A DNA stretch of 64,000 nt, taken from the NCBI RefSeq assembly GCF_021728295.1, contig NZ_JAKJXE010000007.1, positions 1-64,000 on the forward strand, given 5' to 3'. Below are positions 35,663 to 44,601 of the stretch, one piece after another. Source of the stretch: Pseudomonas petrae. GTDB lineage: Bacteria; Pseudomonadota; Gammaproteobacteria; Pseudomonadales; Pseudomonadaceae. The notes under the pieces were generated by a model that was not told where the DNA came from, did no database searches, and saw only the letters and a list, made by a program, of their open reading frames with translations. Position numbers and translations under genes: made by a program. Position 1 is the first letter of the stretch; each line of letters starts with the position of its first letter.

Positions 35663-36598
35663 CTACAACGGATAGCGAATAAAGCCCAACAGCGCAGAGA
35701 CCAGTCGCTGATAAAGCGCGTCCACTTCTGGCACCTGGCTCTTGGCCCTGAGACTGCCGTGGAGCAGCCCGAGCCCGGGATCGAACTCAGTGCGCACACC
35801 CGCTTCACGCAGCGCGCGCTCGTAGGCGATGCCGTCATCACGCAAGGGGTCGAACTGTGCGACGGCGATGAACGCAGGCGCCAGATCGTGGAAGTCCCCG
35901 GCGTTGAGTGGCCGGGCGTAGGCCGATTGTTCGTCCTCCGTCATGTAAAGCTGCCGGTAATACGCCAGCTCATCGGTGGAAAGAAGTGGTGCGTCGGCGC
36001 ACTCACGGCGTGAGGGCAGATCGTTGGCGCCCCCCAACTCCGGGTAAATCAACGCCTGCCCGACCGGTTGACGTTCACCGGAATCGCGCAATACCAGACA
36101 CACTGCAGCAGCGAGATTGCCACCGGCGCTGTCCCCGGCGATGGCGATGCGACGCGGGTCGATGTCCAGCCGCTGCGCCTGAATCTGCAAGGCGTGCCAG
36201 ACCGCCAGACAGTCGCCGAACCCTGCGGGAAAAGGGTGTTCGGGAGCCAGCCGGTAATCCACGGCAACGACCACGGCGTTGAGGTCGGCCGCCATGGCTG
36301 CGGTCAGAAAGTCGTGGGAATCGAGATCGCCGACGACCCAGCCGCCGCCGTGGATGTACATCACGCACGGCGCCGGGTGTTCGAGGGACAGCCGCTGAGG
36401 CCGGTAACTGCGCACCGCCACACCGCCGAGGGCGAAATCCCTTACATCGAGGTGCGCCGGACGGGTGGGCGTGAACGCTTCACTCATCCGGGAATACGCG
36501 CGGCGCTGCTCGTTGATATCCTCAGACGCGCTGCTGAAGCTTAGCGTTTTGGTCACGAACGCCGTCATTTCGGGGGACAGCGGGTAAGACTTGGGCAT
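35663..36598 (-). CDS. alpha/beta hydrolase, hormone-sensitive-lipase family
   Basis: The 311-residue esterase has the oxyanion motif YIHGGGWVVGD at about residues 80-90 and the nucleophile motif AGDSAGGN near residue 155. The acid DPLRDD and the histidine in LLHGSL complete the catalytic triad of bacterial HSL (family IV) esterases. No signal peptide is visible, so it is cytoplasmic. It likely cleaves short-chain esters. It lies upstream of the choline-type binding protein gene in the transcription order reversed (39 bp downstream of it on the minus strand), so the two could share an mRNA, but a functional link is not evident. Confidence 0.87.
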   Translation of the reverse strand: MPKSYPLSPEMTAFVTKTLSFSSASEDINEQRRAYSRMSEAFTPTRPAHLDVRDFALGGVAVRSYRPQRLSLEHPAPCVMYIHGGGWVVGDLDSHDFLTAAMAADLNAVVVAVDYRLAPEHPFPAGFGDCLAVWHALQIQAQRLDIDPRRIAIAGDSAGGNLAAAVCLVLRDSGERQPVGQALIYPELGGANDLPSRRECADAPLLSTDELAYYRQLYMTEDEQSAYARPLNAGDFHDLAPAFIAVAQFDPLRDDGIAYERALREAGVRTEFDPGLGLLHGSLRAKSQVPEVDALYQRLVSALLGFIRYPL

Positions 36599-36637
36599 TG
36601 GCTGCTCCAGCCCGAGCCCTTGGCCAGGCCTGCGTGT

Positions 36638-37579
36638 TTATTTATTCACCGCCACTTGCACGGCGGCCGCTGCGTCTTTGCCATCGAATGTCGTCACGCC
36701 ATCCAGCCAGCGCTTCATGTCTTCAGGATGATCCTTGAGCCACTGCCGAGCAACGTCGTTCGGCGCCTTGCGGTCCATGATCGGCACCATCATCTGGCTT
36801 TCCTGAGCGGCGGTGAACTTCAGATTGCTCATCAGCTTGCTGACGTTCGGGCAGCGCGACGCGTAATCCGGCGCCGTTACCACTGAAACGGTCGCCGCGC
36901 CTTCACTTGGGCCGAATACGTCTTCACTGCCGGTCAGGTAGGCGATCTTCATGTTGATGTTCATCGGGTGCGGGGTCCAGCCGACGAATACCACCCATTC
37001 ATTACGCTTGATCGCACGTTGCACCGCCGCGAGCATACCCGCCTCGCCGGACTCGACCAGCTGGAAGCCGCCAAGCCCGAACTGGTTGTTCTCGATCATG
37101 CCCTTGATGTTGGCGTTGGCACCGGTGCCGGGCTCGATGCCGTAGATCTTGCCGCCAAGCTTGTCTTTGAATTTGGCGATGTCGCCGAAGGTTTTCAGCC
37201 CGCCCGACGCCACATAGTCCGGCACTGCCAGCGTCGCTTGGGCATCACTCATGCTCGGCACGTCGAGCACCTTGACCTGATTGGCCGCCACAAAGGGCGC
37301 GATGTTCTTGTCCATCGCCGGTTTCCAGTAACCCATGAACACGTCGAGCCGATCGTCACGCAGACCGCCAAAGACGATTTGCTGGGCGGCGCTGGTCTGT
37401 TTGACCTCGTACCCCATGTTCTGCAGCAGCACTTCGGCGACAGCGCTGGTGGCGACGACGTCCGTCCAGTTGACCACACCCATGCGCACGTTCTGGCATT
37501 TGGCGGGTTCTGCAGCCAGCAGGACGGTGCTGCTCAGCATCAATACACCGCAACTGATATGACGAATAAATGACTTCAT
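36638..37579 (-). CDS. choline/betaine-type ABC transporter substrate-binding protein (orphan)
   Basis: The 313-residue periplasmic protein begins with a signal peptide (cleavage near LLAAEPA, residue about 23) and has the OpuAC/ProX fold. Key segments are MGVVNWTDVVATSAVAEVLL, VFMGYWKPAMD and VFVGWTPHPMN, whose aromatic residues form the quaternary-ammonium cage of ChoX-like proteins. No permease or ATPase gene is adjacent. In pseudomonads several such lone binding proteins (CbcX, CaiX, BetX) share one CbcWV core transporter, which probably applies here. Choline, carnitine or betaine specificity cannot be decided. Confidence 0.85.
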   Translation of the reverse strand: MKSFIRHISCGVLMLSSTVLLAAEPAKCQNVRMGVVNWTDVVATSAVAEVLLQNMGYEVKQTSAAQQIVFGGLRDDRLDVFMGYWKPAMDKNIAPFVAANQVKVLDVPSMSDAQATLAVPDYVASGGLKTFGDIAKFKDKLGGKIYGIEPGTGANANIKGMIENNQFGLGGFQLVESGEAGMLAAVQRAIKRNEWVVFVGWTPHPMNINMKIAYLTGSEDVFGPSEGAATVSVVTAPDYASRCPNVSKLMSNLKFTAAQESQMMVPIMDRKAPNDVARQWLKDHPEDMKRWLDGVTTFDGKDAAAAVQVAVNK

Positions 37580-37881
37580 GCGTGCTCCTCGGGTCGGCTC
37601 GTTATTTTATTCAGCTCTTTTCGGCAGTTTTTCAAGGCTTGAAGACCCACGGCAATACGGTGGCTGCCGCGTTGATGCAAAGTACGCAGCAGGCCTGAGC
37701 ATCAAGCGCACCAGCGCGACCTGTGCTTGCACTGGGGCGACATTGAATGAGGGAGTATTGGAGGGCACAGCAAAGAGACTGTAGGAGCGCGCTTGCCCGC
37801 GAACGCGGTGTGTCAGTGACGTAATCGTTCTCTGACACACCGCGGTCGCGGGCAAGCGCGCTCCCACAGGGTAAGGCGTGG
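37580..37881. other. 302-bp intergenic region with promoter space and a REP pair
   Basis: No gene is seen. The left part should hold the promoter of the minus-strand binding-protein gene; the right part is the REP pair 37780-37868 that follows the molybdenum enzyme operon. Confidence 0.5.
37780..37868. repeat. REP pair with extended stem
   Basis: Left arm TGTAGGAGCGCGCTTGCCCG and right arm CGGGCAAGCGCGCTCCCACA enclose a second perfect stem GCGGTGTGTCAG/CTGACACACCGC, so almost the whole 89 bp can fold into one long hairpin. It lies just downstream of the molybdopterin subunit gene (stop at 37882). Confidence 0.9.
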
Positions 37882-40098
37882 TTAAAGCACCTTATCCAGC
37901 GTAATCGGGAATTCCCGAACCCGCTTGCCCGTGGCGTGGTAGACGGCATTGGCGATGGCTGAGGCCACGCCGACGATGCCAATCTCGCCCACACCCTTGG
38001 AGCCCAGATCGTTGACGATGCTGTCGTTCTCTTCAACGAAAAACACGTCGATCTCGCCGATGTCAGCGTTCACCGGGATGTGGTACTCGGCCAGGCTGTG
38101 GTTCATGAAGCGCCCGAGGGTGTGGTCGGTCTGGCTTTCTTCCTGCAAGGCCTGACCGATACCCCAGACCACGCCGCCGAGGATCTGGCTGCGCGCGGTT
38201 TTCGAGTTCACCACCCGTCCAGCCGCAACCGCGTCCACCACACGATTGACGCGAATGGTGCCCAGGTCTTCATCCACTAACACTTCGACGAACACCGCCG
38301 AGTGCGTCGCCGTCGAATAACCCTCGCGTTTGTCGTCAGGTTTGGCGTCGATCTGTACATCCAGCGTCTCGTGGGACGACTCGCGGACGATGTCGGCATA
38401 AGCAAAACGCTGATCGTCGATGAGCAGATAACCGTCGCCGTAACCGACATCGGCCATGTCCACCACTGCGTATTGCGGATGCGCCATGCGCACGGCGTCG
38501 AGCAGCTTGGCGCGCAAGGCACGGCAGGCTTGCTGCACAGCCGTACCGACGGACGACACCGTGAACGAGCCGCCCTGCAACGGCGATGTCGGCAGCGAAG
38601 AATCACCCAGAACGAACGTGACGTCTTCCGGGTTCACGCCGGCGGCCTCGGCGGCGATCTGGGTCATGACCGTGTAAGTGCCGGTGCCGATGTCAGTGGT
38701 GGCGCTGCTCACGGTGATCTTGCCGCTGCTGTCGATGCTGGCCTTTGCGCTGGCCGGCATTTGCATGGCTTCCCACACACCGCCGGCCATCCCCCAACCC
38801 ACCAATTGCCGGCCCTGACGCATGCTGCGCGGCTCGGGGTTGCGCTTGCTCCAGCCAAAGCGCTCGGCGCCTTGCTCATAACAGGCCAGCAGTTCTTTGC
38901 TGGAGTACGGCTTACCTTCGTTGCCGTTGCTGTCGGCAAAGTTGACGATCCGCAACTGCACGGGGTCGATGCCGGCCGCAATGGCCAGCTCGTCCATCGC
39001 ACATTCCAGCGCGACCATGCCGGAGGCGGCGCCTGGTGCGCGCATGTCCAGGGGCGTGTAAACGTCCAGCGGCGCCAGCTTGTAGCTCAACTGCACGTTG
39101 TCGCACTGATAGAGCATGCCGCTCCATTCAACGACGTGCTCGGTGAAGTCTTCGAAACGCGAGGTCTGGCCGATCGCGTCATGGGCGATCGCCATCAGCT
39201 TGCCGTCTTTGGCAGCGCCAATGCGCATGTGCTGCAGGGTTTGTGGACGATAGCCGAAGGTAAACATCTGCTGGCGGGTCAGCGTCAGGCGTACCGAACG
39301 CTGAAGTTTCAGCGCCGCCATGACGGCCAGCGGCAGCTGGTATTGCGGGCGCAGGCCGGAGCCGAACGCGCCACCGACGAAGGCGGCGAGAATGCGGATC
39401 TTCTCTTTCTCCAGGCCAAAAACGCTGTGCAGGTAATCCTGGCAGTTCTGCGTGCCCTGGGTTTTATCGTGGATCTCCAGGCTGCCGTCAGGCTTGTAAA
39501 ACACCGTCGACGCGTGCGGCTCCATCGGGTTGTGGTGTTCGTTGGGCGTGCTGTAGTGCGTGTCGACAGTCACCGCGGCGTGGGCGAATGCGCCCGGAAA
39601 ATCTCCGCGCGGCTTCGGCGTTTCGGCCGGCGCCGTATGCGCGTCACCCTGGCCGACGCTGAGGTCGGTCTGGTGCGACTTAATTTCGTATTCGATACGC
39701 ACAAGGGAGCCGGCATGCCGCGCCAGCTCAAGGGTGTCTGCCACGACCAACACCAGCGGCTGACCGCTATAGAGCACCCGATCATTGTAAAAGGGGCGGA
39801 ACGGCGAACCTTCAGCAGAATCGGCGTCTTGATAGTCCTCGTCATAGCTGGCGATGGGCGGGCGGTTGGTGTGATCGATGACCGCGATTACGCCAGGAAC
39901 CGCCAGCGCCTGCGAGGCATCAATGCGCACGACGCGGCCGGAGGCGATGGTGCTGGAGACCACGCTGCCATGCAGCAAGCCGAGCTCCGGGTACTCGCCG
40001 GCGTAGCGGGCCTGACCGGTGACTTTCAGGCGTCCATCAACGCGGTCCATCGGTTGCCCCAGCGCGGAGCTTCCCGGGATTGGTGTGTTCGCGTTCAT
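37882..40098 (-). CDS. xanthine dehydrogenase-family molybdopterin-binding subunit (PaoC/YagR-like)
   Basis: The 738-residue large subunit carries the molybdenum cofactor. It begins DRVDGRLKVTGQARYAGE, contains AFVGGAFGSGLRPQYQL (cofactor contact), DIGTGTYTVMTQIAAE, and ends with KGVGEIGIVGVASAI, where the GVGE glutamate is the catalytic base of this family. The three-gene order [2Fe-2S]-FAD-Mo and the subunit sizes match the PaoABC aldehyde oxidoreductase of E. coli. It likely oxidises aldehydes or an N-heterocycle by hydroxylation; the substrate is not known. Its start overlaps the FAD-subunit stop (TAATG). No PaoD/XdhC-type maturation gene is adjacent. Confidence 0.9.
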   Translation of the reverse strand: MNANTPIPGSSALGQPMDRVDGRLKVTGQARYAGEYPELGLLHGSVVSSTIASGRVVRIDASQALAVPGVIAVIDHTNRPPIASYDEDYQDADSAEGSPFRPFYNDRVLYSGQPLVLVVADTLELARHAGSLVRIEYEIKSHQTDLSVGQGDAHTAPAETPKPRGDFPGAFAHAAVTVDTHYSTPNEHHNPMEPHASTVFYKPDGSLEIHDKTQGTQNCQDYLHSVFGLEKEKIRILAAFVGGAFGSGLRPQYQLPLAVMAALKLQRSVRLTLTRQQMFTFGYRPQTLQHMRIGAAKDGKLMAIAHDAIGQTSRFEDFTEHVVEWSGMLYQCDNVQLSYKLAPLDVYTPLDMRAPGAASGMVALECAMDELAIAAGIDPVQLRIVNFADSNGNEGKPYSSKELLACYEQGAERFGWSKRNPEPRSMRQGRQLVGWGMAGGVWEAMQMPASAKASIDSSGKITVSSATTDIGTGTYTVMTQIAAEAAGVNPEDVTFVLGDSSLPTSPLQGGSFTVSSVGTAVQQACRALRAKLLDAVRMAHPQYAVVDMADVGYGDGYLLIDDQRFAYADIVRESSHETLDVQIDAKPDDKREGYSTATHSAVFVEVLVDEDLGTIRVNRVVDAVAAGRVVNSKTARSQILGGVVWGIGQALQEESQTDHTLGRFMNHSLAEYHIPVNADIGEIDVFFVEENDSIVNDLGSKGVGEIGIVGVASAIANAVYHATGKRVREFPITLDKVL

Positions 40099-41084
40099 TA
40101 AACAGTTCCTCCCAAGGTGGCGTCGCTCAAGGCGCGAACGATCGCGCGGCGCGCCAGCTTGATCTTGAAAGCGTTGTGCGCGAGCGGCTGAGCGTCGCGC
40201 AGCATCGCGTCGGCAGCGGCAACAAAGTTTTCCCGCGAGACCGGCTGCCCCTTGAGCGACTGCTCGACGGCCGTGTCACGCCAAGGTTTGTGTGCCACGC
40301 CACCCAAGGCGATGCGCACATCACGAATCACGTCGCCATCCAGTTCAACGGCCGCTGCCACCGAGATCAGGGCAAAGGCGTACGACGCGCGGTCACGGAT
40401 TTTCAAGTAGTGGCTGTGCTGCTGAAAACGTGGCGCAGGCAGCTCGACGGCGGTAATCAGTTCATCGTCGGCGAGCTGGTTGTCGCGCTGGGGTGCATCC
40501 CCCGGCAAGCGGTGGAAGTCAGCGAACTCGATGACCCGGGCGCCGGCGCGGCCCTGAACGTGTACGCGGGCTTCGAGCGCTGCCAGAGCAACGCACATGT
40601 CCGAAGGGTGCGTCGCGACACAGGCATCGCTGGCGCCGAGAATCGCGTGAATGCGGTTCAGCCCGTCTTTGGCCGGGCAACCGGTGCCCGGCTCGCGCTT
40701 GTTGCACGGCACGGTTGAGTCGTAGAAGTAGTAGCAGCGAGTGCGCTGCAATAGGTTGCCACCGGTGCTCGCCATGTTGCGCAACTGCGGCGATGCGCCC
40801 GCCAGAATGGCTTGGGACAGCAGCGGATAGTCGCGCTCGATCAGCGGATGCCACGCCAAGTCGGCGTTACTCACCAGCGCGCCGATCATCACGCCGCCGC
40901 TGTCGGTTGCGCGCACGTCTTTGAGCGGCAGCCCGGTGATGTCGATCAGGTGCTCGGGGCGCGCGATGTTTTCTTTCATCAAATCCAGCAGGTTCGTACC
41001 GCCAGCAATGAAACGGCTGGCAGGACCCGCGAGGTTAACCGCCTGAGCGATGTCGGACGGCTTGCTGTAGCTGAAGGGATTCAT
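40098..41084 (-). CDS. FAD-binding subunit of the molybdenum dehydrogenase (PaoB/YagS-like)
   Basis: The ATG at 41084 gives 328 residues; the longer frame to 41177 overlaps the upstream gene and is not needed. It starts MNPFSYSKPSDIAQAV and has the FAD loop RFIAGGTNLLDLMKEN and the second FAD motif NMASTGGNLLQRTRC. A Cys-rich insertion follows (TRCYYFYD, PCNKREPGTGCPAKDG), the place where E. coli PaoB carries an additional [4Fe-4S] cluster. The C-terminal CO-dehydrogenase flavoprotein domain completes it. It overlaps the iron-sulfur gene by ATGA and the Mo-subunit gene by one base. Confidence 0.9.
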   Translation of the reverse strand: MNPFSYSKPSDIAQAVNLAGPASRFIAGGTNLLDLMKENIARPEHLIDITGLPLKDVRATDSGGVMIGALVSNADLAWHPLIERDYPLLSQAILAGASPQLRNMASTGGNLLQRTRCYYFYDSTVPCNKREPGTGCPAKDGLNRIHAILGASDACVATHPSDMCVALAALEARVHVQGRAGARVIEFADFHRLPGDAPQRDNQLADDELITAVELPAPRFQQHSHYLKIRDRASYAFALISVAAAVELDGDVIRDVRIALGGVAHKPWRDTAVEQSLKGQPVSRENFVAAADAMLRDAQPLAHNAFKIKLARRAIVRALSDATLGGTV

Positions 41085-41605
41085 TGGCCGCGCCCTCCCT
41101 GATCCGGCGCGGCATTCATGGATGGCAAAACTTCCACCACCGCTGCGCGGATATTGCTGTAGGCGCCGCAACGGCACAGGTTGCCGCTCATCAGTTCTTT
41201 CACTTCGTCATCGGTGCTGGCGCGGCCTTCGTTGGCCAGGCCCACCGCCGAGCAGATCTGCCCGGGCGTGCAGTAGCCGCACTGAAAGGCGTCATGCTTG
41301 ATAAACGCTTGCTGCATCGGGTGCAGCGTGTCGCCGTCGGCAAGCCCTTCGATCGTGGTCAGCTCGGCGCCGTCACACATGATCGCCAGGGTCAGGCAGG
41401 CATTGATGCGTTTGCCGTCGCGCAGCACGGTGCATGCACCGCATTGGCCGTGGTCGCAGCCCTTTTTGGTGCCGACCAGATCGAGCTGCTCGCGCAGCAA
41501 ATCCAGCAGCGTGGTCCAGGGCTGTACGTCCACTTGTCGGGTCTGGCCGTTCAACGTCAGAGCGATAGAATGCCCTGCGAACGCCTGTTCATTGGTTGCA
41601 CTCAT
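41081..41605 (-). CDS. [2Fe-2S] subunit of the molybdenum dehydrogenase (PaoA/YagT-like)
   Basis: I choose the ATG at 41605 (174 residues). The N-terminal plant-type ferredoxin domain has GCDHGQCGACTVLRDG plus the ACLTLAIMCDG cysteine; the C-terminal helical domain has FQCGYCTPGQIC and GNLCRCGAYSNI, giving two [2Fe-2S] clusters. It transfers electrons from the Mo centre to FAD. Unlike E. coli PaoA, no Tat signal precedes the ferredoxin domain, so the complex here is predicted cytoplasmic. It is the first gene of the three-gene operon. Confidence 0.92.
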   Translation of the reverse strand: MSATNEQAFAGHSIALTLNGQTRQVDVQPWTTLLDLLREQLDLVGTKKGCDHGQCGACTVLRDGKRINACLTLAIMCDGAELTTIEGLADGDTLHPMQQAFIKHDAFQCGYCTPGQICSAVGLANEGRASTDDEVKELMSGNLCRCGAYSNIRAAVVEVLPSMNAAPDQGGRGQ

Positions 41606-41911
41606 GGGAAGCCTCACGGTAGGTACTCGATCAGCGCAGTGATCTGCGTCTTAAGGGGTACGACTTGCGGGGTTTCGGAAACGTTCAGGGTTTGTGACGA
41701 GCGTTTTGACTCAGTGCGGCAGATGGCGGCGCAAGGCCAATCCGGACATTTGCAATCCGACGACAAGCGCCAGGCCCCATCGCCCGGAGCTGCTGGTATG
41801 ATGCGCGGCTTTTTGCAACTGGCAGAATTTGTGCAAGCCGTTTCGGTGAGCTGTGCTTTGCTGTTTCAGTCGACTACATAAATGACGCGGAGCGTCACCG
41901 GGGAGCCTTAA
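41606..41911. other. 306-bp divergent region between the molybdenum operon and the purine permease
   Basis: No gene is seen. It should carry both promoters. The permease side has a small hairpin with a GGA loop at 41883-41897. I looked for a purine riboswitch fold and found none. Confidence 0.4.
41883..41905 (+). promoter_or_regulatory. GGA-loop hairpin overlapping the purine-permease ribosome site
   Basis: TGACGC (41883-41888), loop GGA and GCGTCA (41892-41897) precede the Shine-Dalgarno GGGGAG (41900-41905). A GGA triplet presented in a hairpin loop beside the ribosome site is the recognition pattern of RsmA/CsrA translational repressors. The match is structural only. Confidence 0.35.
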
Positions 41912-43204
41912 ATGCTGGAGCGGTTGTTTCAACTCAGGGCGCATAACACCAATGTGCGCACCGAAATTCTGGCCGGGGTCACGACCTTTCTGGCCATGGC
42001 CTACATCCTATTCGTGAACCCGAGCATCCTTGGCGAAACCGGCATGGACAAGGGCGCGATCTTCGTCGCGACGTGTCTGGCCGCGGCCATCGGTTCCACC
42101 GTGATGGGCCTGATCGCCAACTACCCGATCGCGCTCGCGCCGGGCATGGGCCTTAACGCCTTCTTCACCTACACCGTCGTGCTGCACATGGGCCACACCT
42201 GGCAAGTGGCGCTGGGCGCGGTGTTCATTTCGGCGGTGATGTTTTTCCTGCTGTCGATCTTCCGCATCCGTGAATGGATCATCAACAGCATCCCGCTGCC
42301 GCTGCGCTCGGCCATCGCTGCCGGTATCGGCCTGTTCCTGGCGCTGATTGCCCTGCACAACGCCGGTATCGTGGTCAGCAACCCCGCCACGATGGTCGGC
42401 CTGGGTGATCTGGCCAAACCGGCGCCGATCCTCGCGGCCCTGGGTTTTGCGCTGATCGTGGCCCTGGAAGCTTTGAAAGTGCGCGGCGCGGTGCTGATCG
42501 GCATTCTGGCCGTGACCATCATTTCGATTGCGATGGGCTTCTCGCCATTTGGCGGCGTGGTGTCGATGCCTCCTTCGCTGGCGCCGACCTTCCTGCAGCT
42601 GGACATTCCCGGCGCACTGAACATCGGTCTGGTCAGCGTGATTTTCTCCTTCCTGTTTGTCGACCTGTTCGATAACTCCGGCACCCTGATTGGCGTCGCC
42701 AAACGCGCAGGCCTGATGGGCAAGGACGGGCACATGCCGAAGATGGGCCGTGCGCTGATCGCCGACAGCACTGCCGCGATGGCCGGTTCCTTGCTGGGCA
42801 CCTCGACCACCACCAGTTACATCGAATCGGCTGCTGGCGTGAGTGCTGGTGGGCGGACCGGTCTGACGGCCATTGTGGTTGCCGTGTTGTTTCTGCTGGC
42901 GCTGTTTTTCGCACCGCTGGCCGGCAGCGTTCCGGCATTCGCCACCGCCCCTGCCCTGCTGTTCGTGGCCGTGTTGATGACCTCGGGCCTTGCCGAAATC
43001 AACTGGGACGACATCACTGAAGCGGCGCCGGTGGTGATCACCGCGCTGGCGATGCCGTTCACCTATTCAATCGCCAACGGCATCGCTTTTGGCTTCATTT
43101 CCTGGACCGTGATCAAGCTGCTGTCGGGCCGGGGTCGCGAGCTGAATTCGGCGCTGGTCGTGCTGTCGATTCTGTTCGTGATCAAGCTGGGCTTTTATCC
43201 ATGA
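41912..43204 (+). CDS. AzgA-type purine (adenine/guanine/hypoxanthine) permease
   Basis: The 430-residue membrane protein belongs to the AzgA branch of NCS2 transporters. Signatures include [20 protein letters not shown] at the N terminus, [32 protein letters not shown] (TM8) and [20 protein letters not shown] (TM10). It should import adenine, guanine or hypoxanthine with protons. This fits the adenine deaminase encoded 30 kb away, and the intracellular base could also feed the 8-oxoguanine/uric acid route. The gene overlaps trmA by ATGA; I recall the same pairing in P. aeruginosa. Confidence 0.9.
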   Translation: MLERLFQLRAHNTNVRTEILAGVTTFLAMAYILFVNPSILGETGMDKGAIFVATCLAAAIGSTVMGLIANYPIALAPGMGLNAFFTYTVVLHMGHTWQVALGAVFISAVMFFLLSIFRIREWIINSIPLPLRSAIAAGIGLFLALIALHNAGIVVSNPATMVGLGDLAKPAPILAALGFALIVALEALKVRGAVLIGILAVTIISIAMGFSPFGGVVSMPPSLAPTFLQLDIPGALNIGLVSVIFSFLFVDLFDNSGTLIGVAKRAGLMGKDGHMPKMGRALIADSTAAMAGSLLGTSTTTSYIESAAGVSAGGRTGLTAIVVAVLFLLALFFAPLAGSVPAFATAPALLFVAVLMTSGLAEINWDDITEAAPVVITALAMPFTYSIANGIAFGFISWTVIKLLSGRGRELNSALVVLSILFVIKLGFYP

Positions 43205-44286
43205 GTTCTACGTTCGACCCTGCAAGCTATACCGCTCAGCTCGATGAGAAAGCCGCGCGCCTGCGCGAGTTGCTGGCGCCGTTCGAGGCGCCGGAACCTC
43301 AGGTCTTCGATTCGCCGCGCGAGCATTACCGCCTGCGCGCCGAGTTCCGCCTGTGGCGCGACGACGGCAAGCGCCACTACGCCATGTTCACGCCGGGCGA
43401 CAAGCACACCCCGATCCTGATCAACGATTTCCCCATCGCCAGCCAGCAGATCAATGCGCTGATGCCGGTGCTGCGGGACCGTTGGGAAGCCAGCAAAACG
43501 CTCAATCACAAGCTGTTTCAGGTGGACTTTCTGACCACGCTGGCCGGTGACGGCATGATCACCCTGTGCTATCACCGCCCGCTGGATGACGCCTGGCAGG
43601 TCGAGGCCGAGCAATTGGCGGCTGATCTTAAGGTCAGCGTGATCGGGCGTTCGAAAGGTCAGCGTCTGGTGATCGGCCGCGATTACGTGACCGAGAAGCT
43701 GGAAGTCGCCGGCCGCACGTTCAGCTATCGCCAGCCGGAAGGCGCGTTCACTCAGCCCAATGGCACGGTGAACCAGAAAATGCTGAGCTGGGCGTACGAT
43801 GCGCTGGGCGACCGCGACGATGATTTGCTGGAGCTGTATTGCGGCAACGGCAACTTCACGCTGCCGTTGGCGACCCGCGTGCGCAAGGTGCTGGCGACCG
43901 AGATCAGCAAGACGTCGGTCAACGCGGCATTGAGCAACCTGGCGGACAACGAGGTGAATAACGTGTCGCTGGTGCGACTGTCGGCTGAAGAGCTGACAGA
44001 AGCGCTGAATGAGGTGCGCCCGTTCCGTCGTCTGGCCGGTGTCGATCTGAAAAGCTACGACTTCGGCAGCGTGTTCGTCGACCCGCCCCGCGCCGGCATG
44101 GACCCGGACACCTGCGAGCTGACGCGACGCTTCGAGCGCATTCTGTACATCTCGTGCAACCCGGAAACCCTGGCCGCGAACATCGCACAGCTGCACGACA
44201 CCCACCGCGTCGAGCGGTGCGCGTTGTTTGATCAGTTCCCGTATACCCATCACATGGAGTCGGGGGTTTTGCTGGTTCGCCGCTGA
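43201..44286 (+). CDS. trmA: tRNA (uracil54-C5)-methyltransferase
   Basis: The 361-residue enzyme makes m5U54 in the T-loop of tRNA (and m5U341 of tmRNA) using SAM. Motifs are [13 protein letters not shown] (SAM site), [11 protein letters not shown] and the catalytic cysteine in [13 protein letters not shown], followed by the C-terminal [10 protein letters not shown]. Length is close to E. coli TrmA (366). No N-terminal TRAM domain is present, as expected for TrmA rather than RlmD. It overlaps the purine permease stop by four bases, so translation is coupled. Confidence 0.96.
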   Translation: MSSTFDPASYTAQLDEKAARLRELLAPFEAPEPQVFDSPREHYRLRAEFRLWRDDGKRHYAMFTPGDKHTPILINDFPIASQQINALMPVLRDRWEASKTLNHKLFQVDFLTTLAGDGMITLCYHRPLDDAWQVEAEQLAADLKVSVIGRSKGQRLVIGRDYVTEKLEVAGRTFSYRQPEGAFTQPNGTVNQKMLSWAYDALGDRDDDLLELYCGNGNFTLPLATRVRKVLATEISKTSVNAALSNLADNEVNNVSLVRLSAEELTEALNEVRPFRRLAGVDLKSYDFGSVFVDPPRAGMDPDTCELTRRFERILYISCNPETLAANIAQLHDTHRVERCALFDQFPYTHHMESGVLLVRR

Positions 44287-44314
44287 CACCCTGGTGTGCT
44301 GGGTCAGTTCAAAT

Positions 44315-44445
44315 TGCAGGAGCCGGCTTGCTGGCGAATGCGGAGTGTCAGAGTCATGGATGTCGACTGACGCTCACGGTTCGCCAGCAAGCCGGCTCCT
44401 ACAGAGCGGTGTGTCAGTGGGACCGGCTTCAGCCGGGAAGAGGCC
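44315..44445. repeat. REP pair (GGAGCCGGCTTGCTGGCGAA class) followed by a single REP of the second class
   Basis: Left arm TGCAGGAGCCGGCTTGCTGG and right arm CCAGCAAGCCGGCTCCTACA span 44315-44403. This arm type (CCGGCTTGCTGGCGA) differs from the majority type (GCGCTTGCCCGCGA) but keeps pairing. A single GGGACCGGCTTCAGCCGGG unit with AAGAGGCC follows at 44417-44445. Confidence 0.85.
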
Positions 44446-44601
44446 CTCAGCCATTACACCACGCCACACTGTGCGCATCACATCCATGCGCACGCAGCAT
44501 ATCCCGTACCATCCATCATTAAATTCCTGACAGCTAGCGGCTAACTGCGCCAGACCGGTGTATAACTCTCGGCCGTCTTTCGCTTCGATGGATGCCTTGC
44601 C
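44446..44601. other. leader of the MFS gene
   Basis: Together with the REP cluster this makes a 315-bp gap after trmA. No gene is seen; it presumably holds the promoter of the following MFS gene. Confidence 0.3.

Noticed and set aside
41606..41911. Purine riboswitch before the purine permease
   Set aside because: I could not find the conserved three-way-junction loops; only a short GGA hairpin is present.
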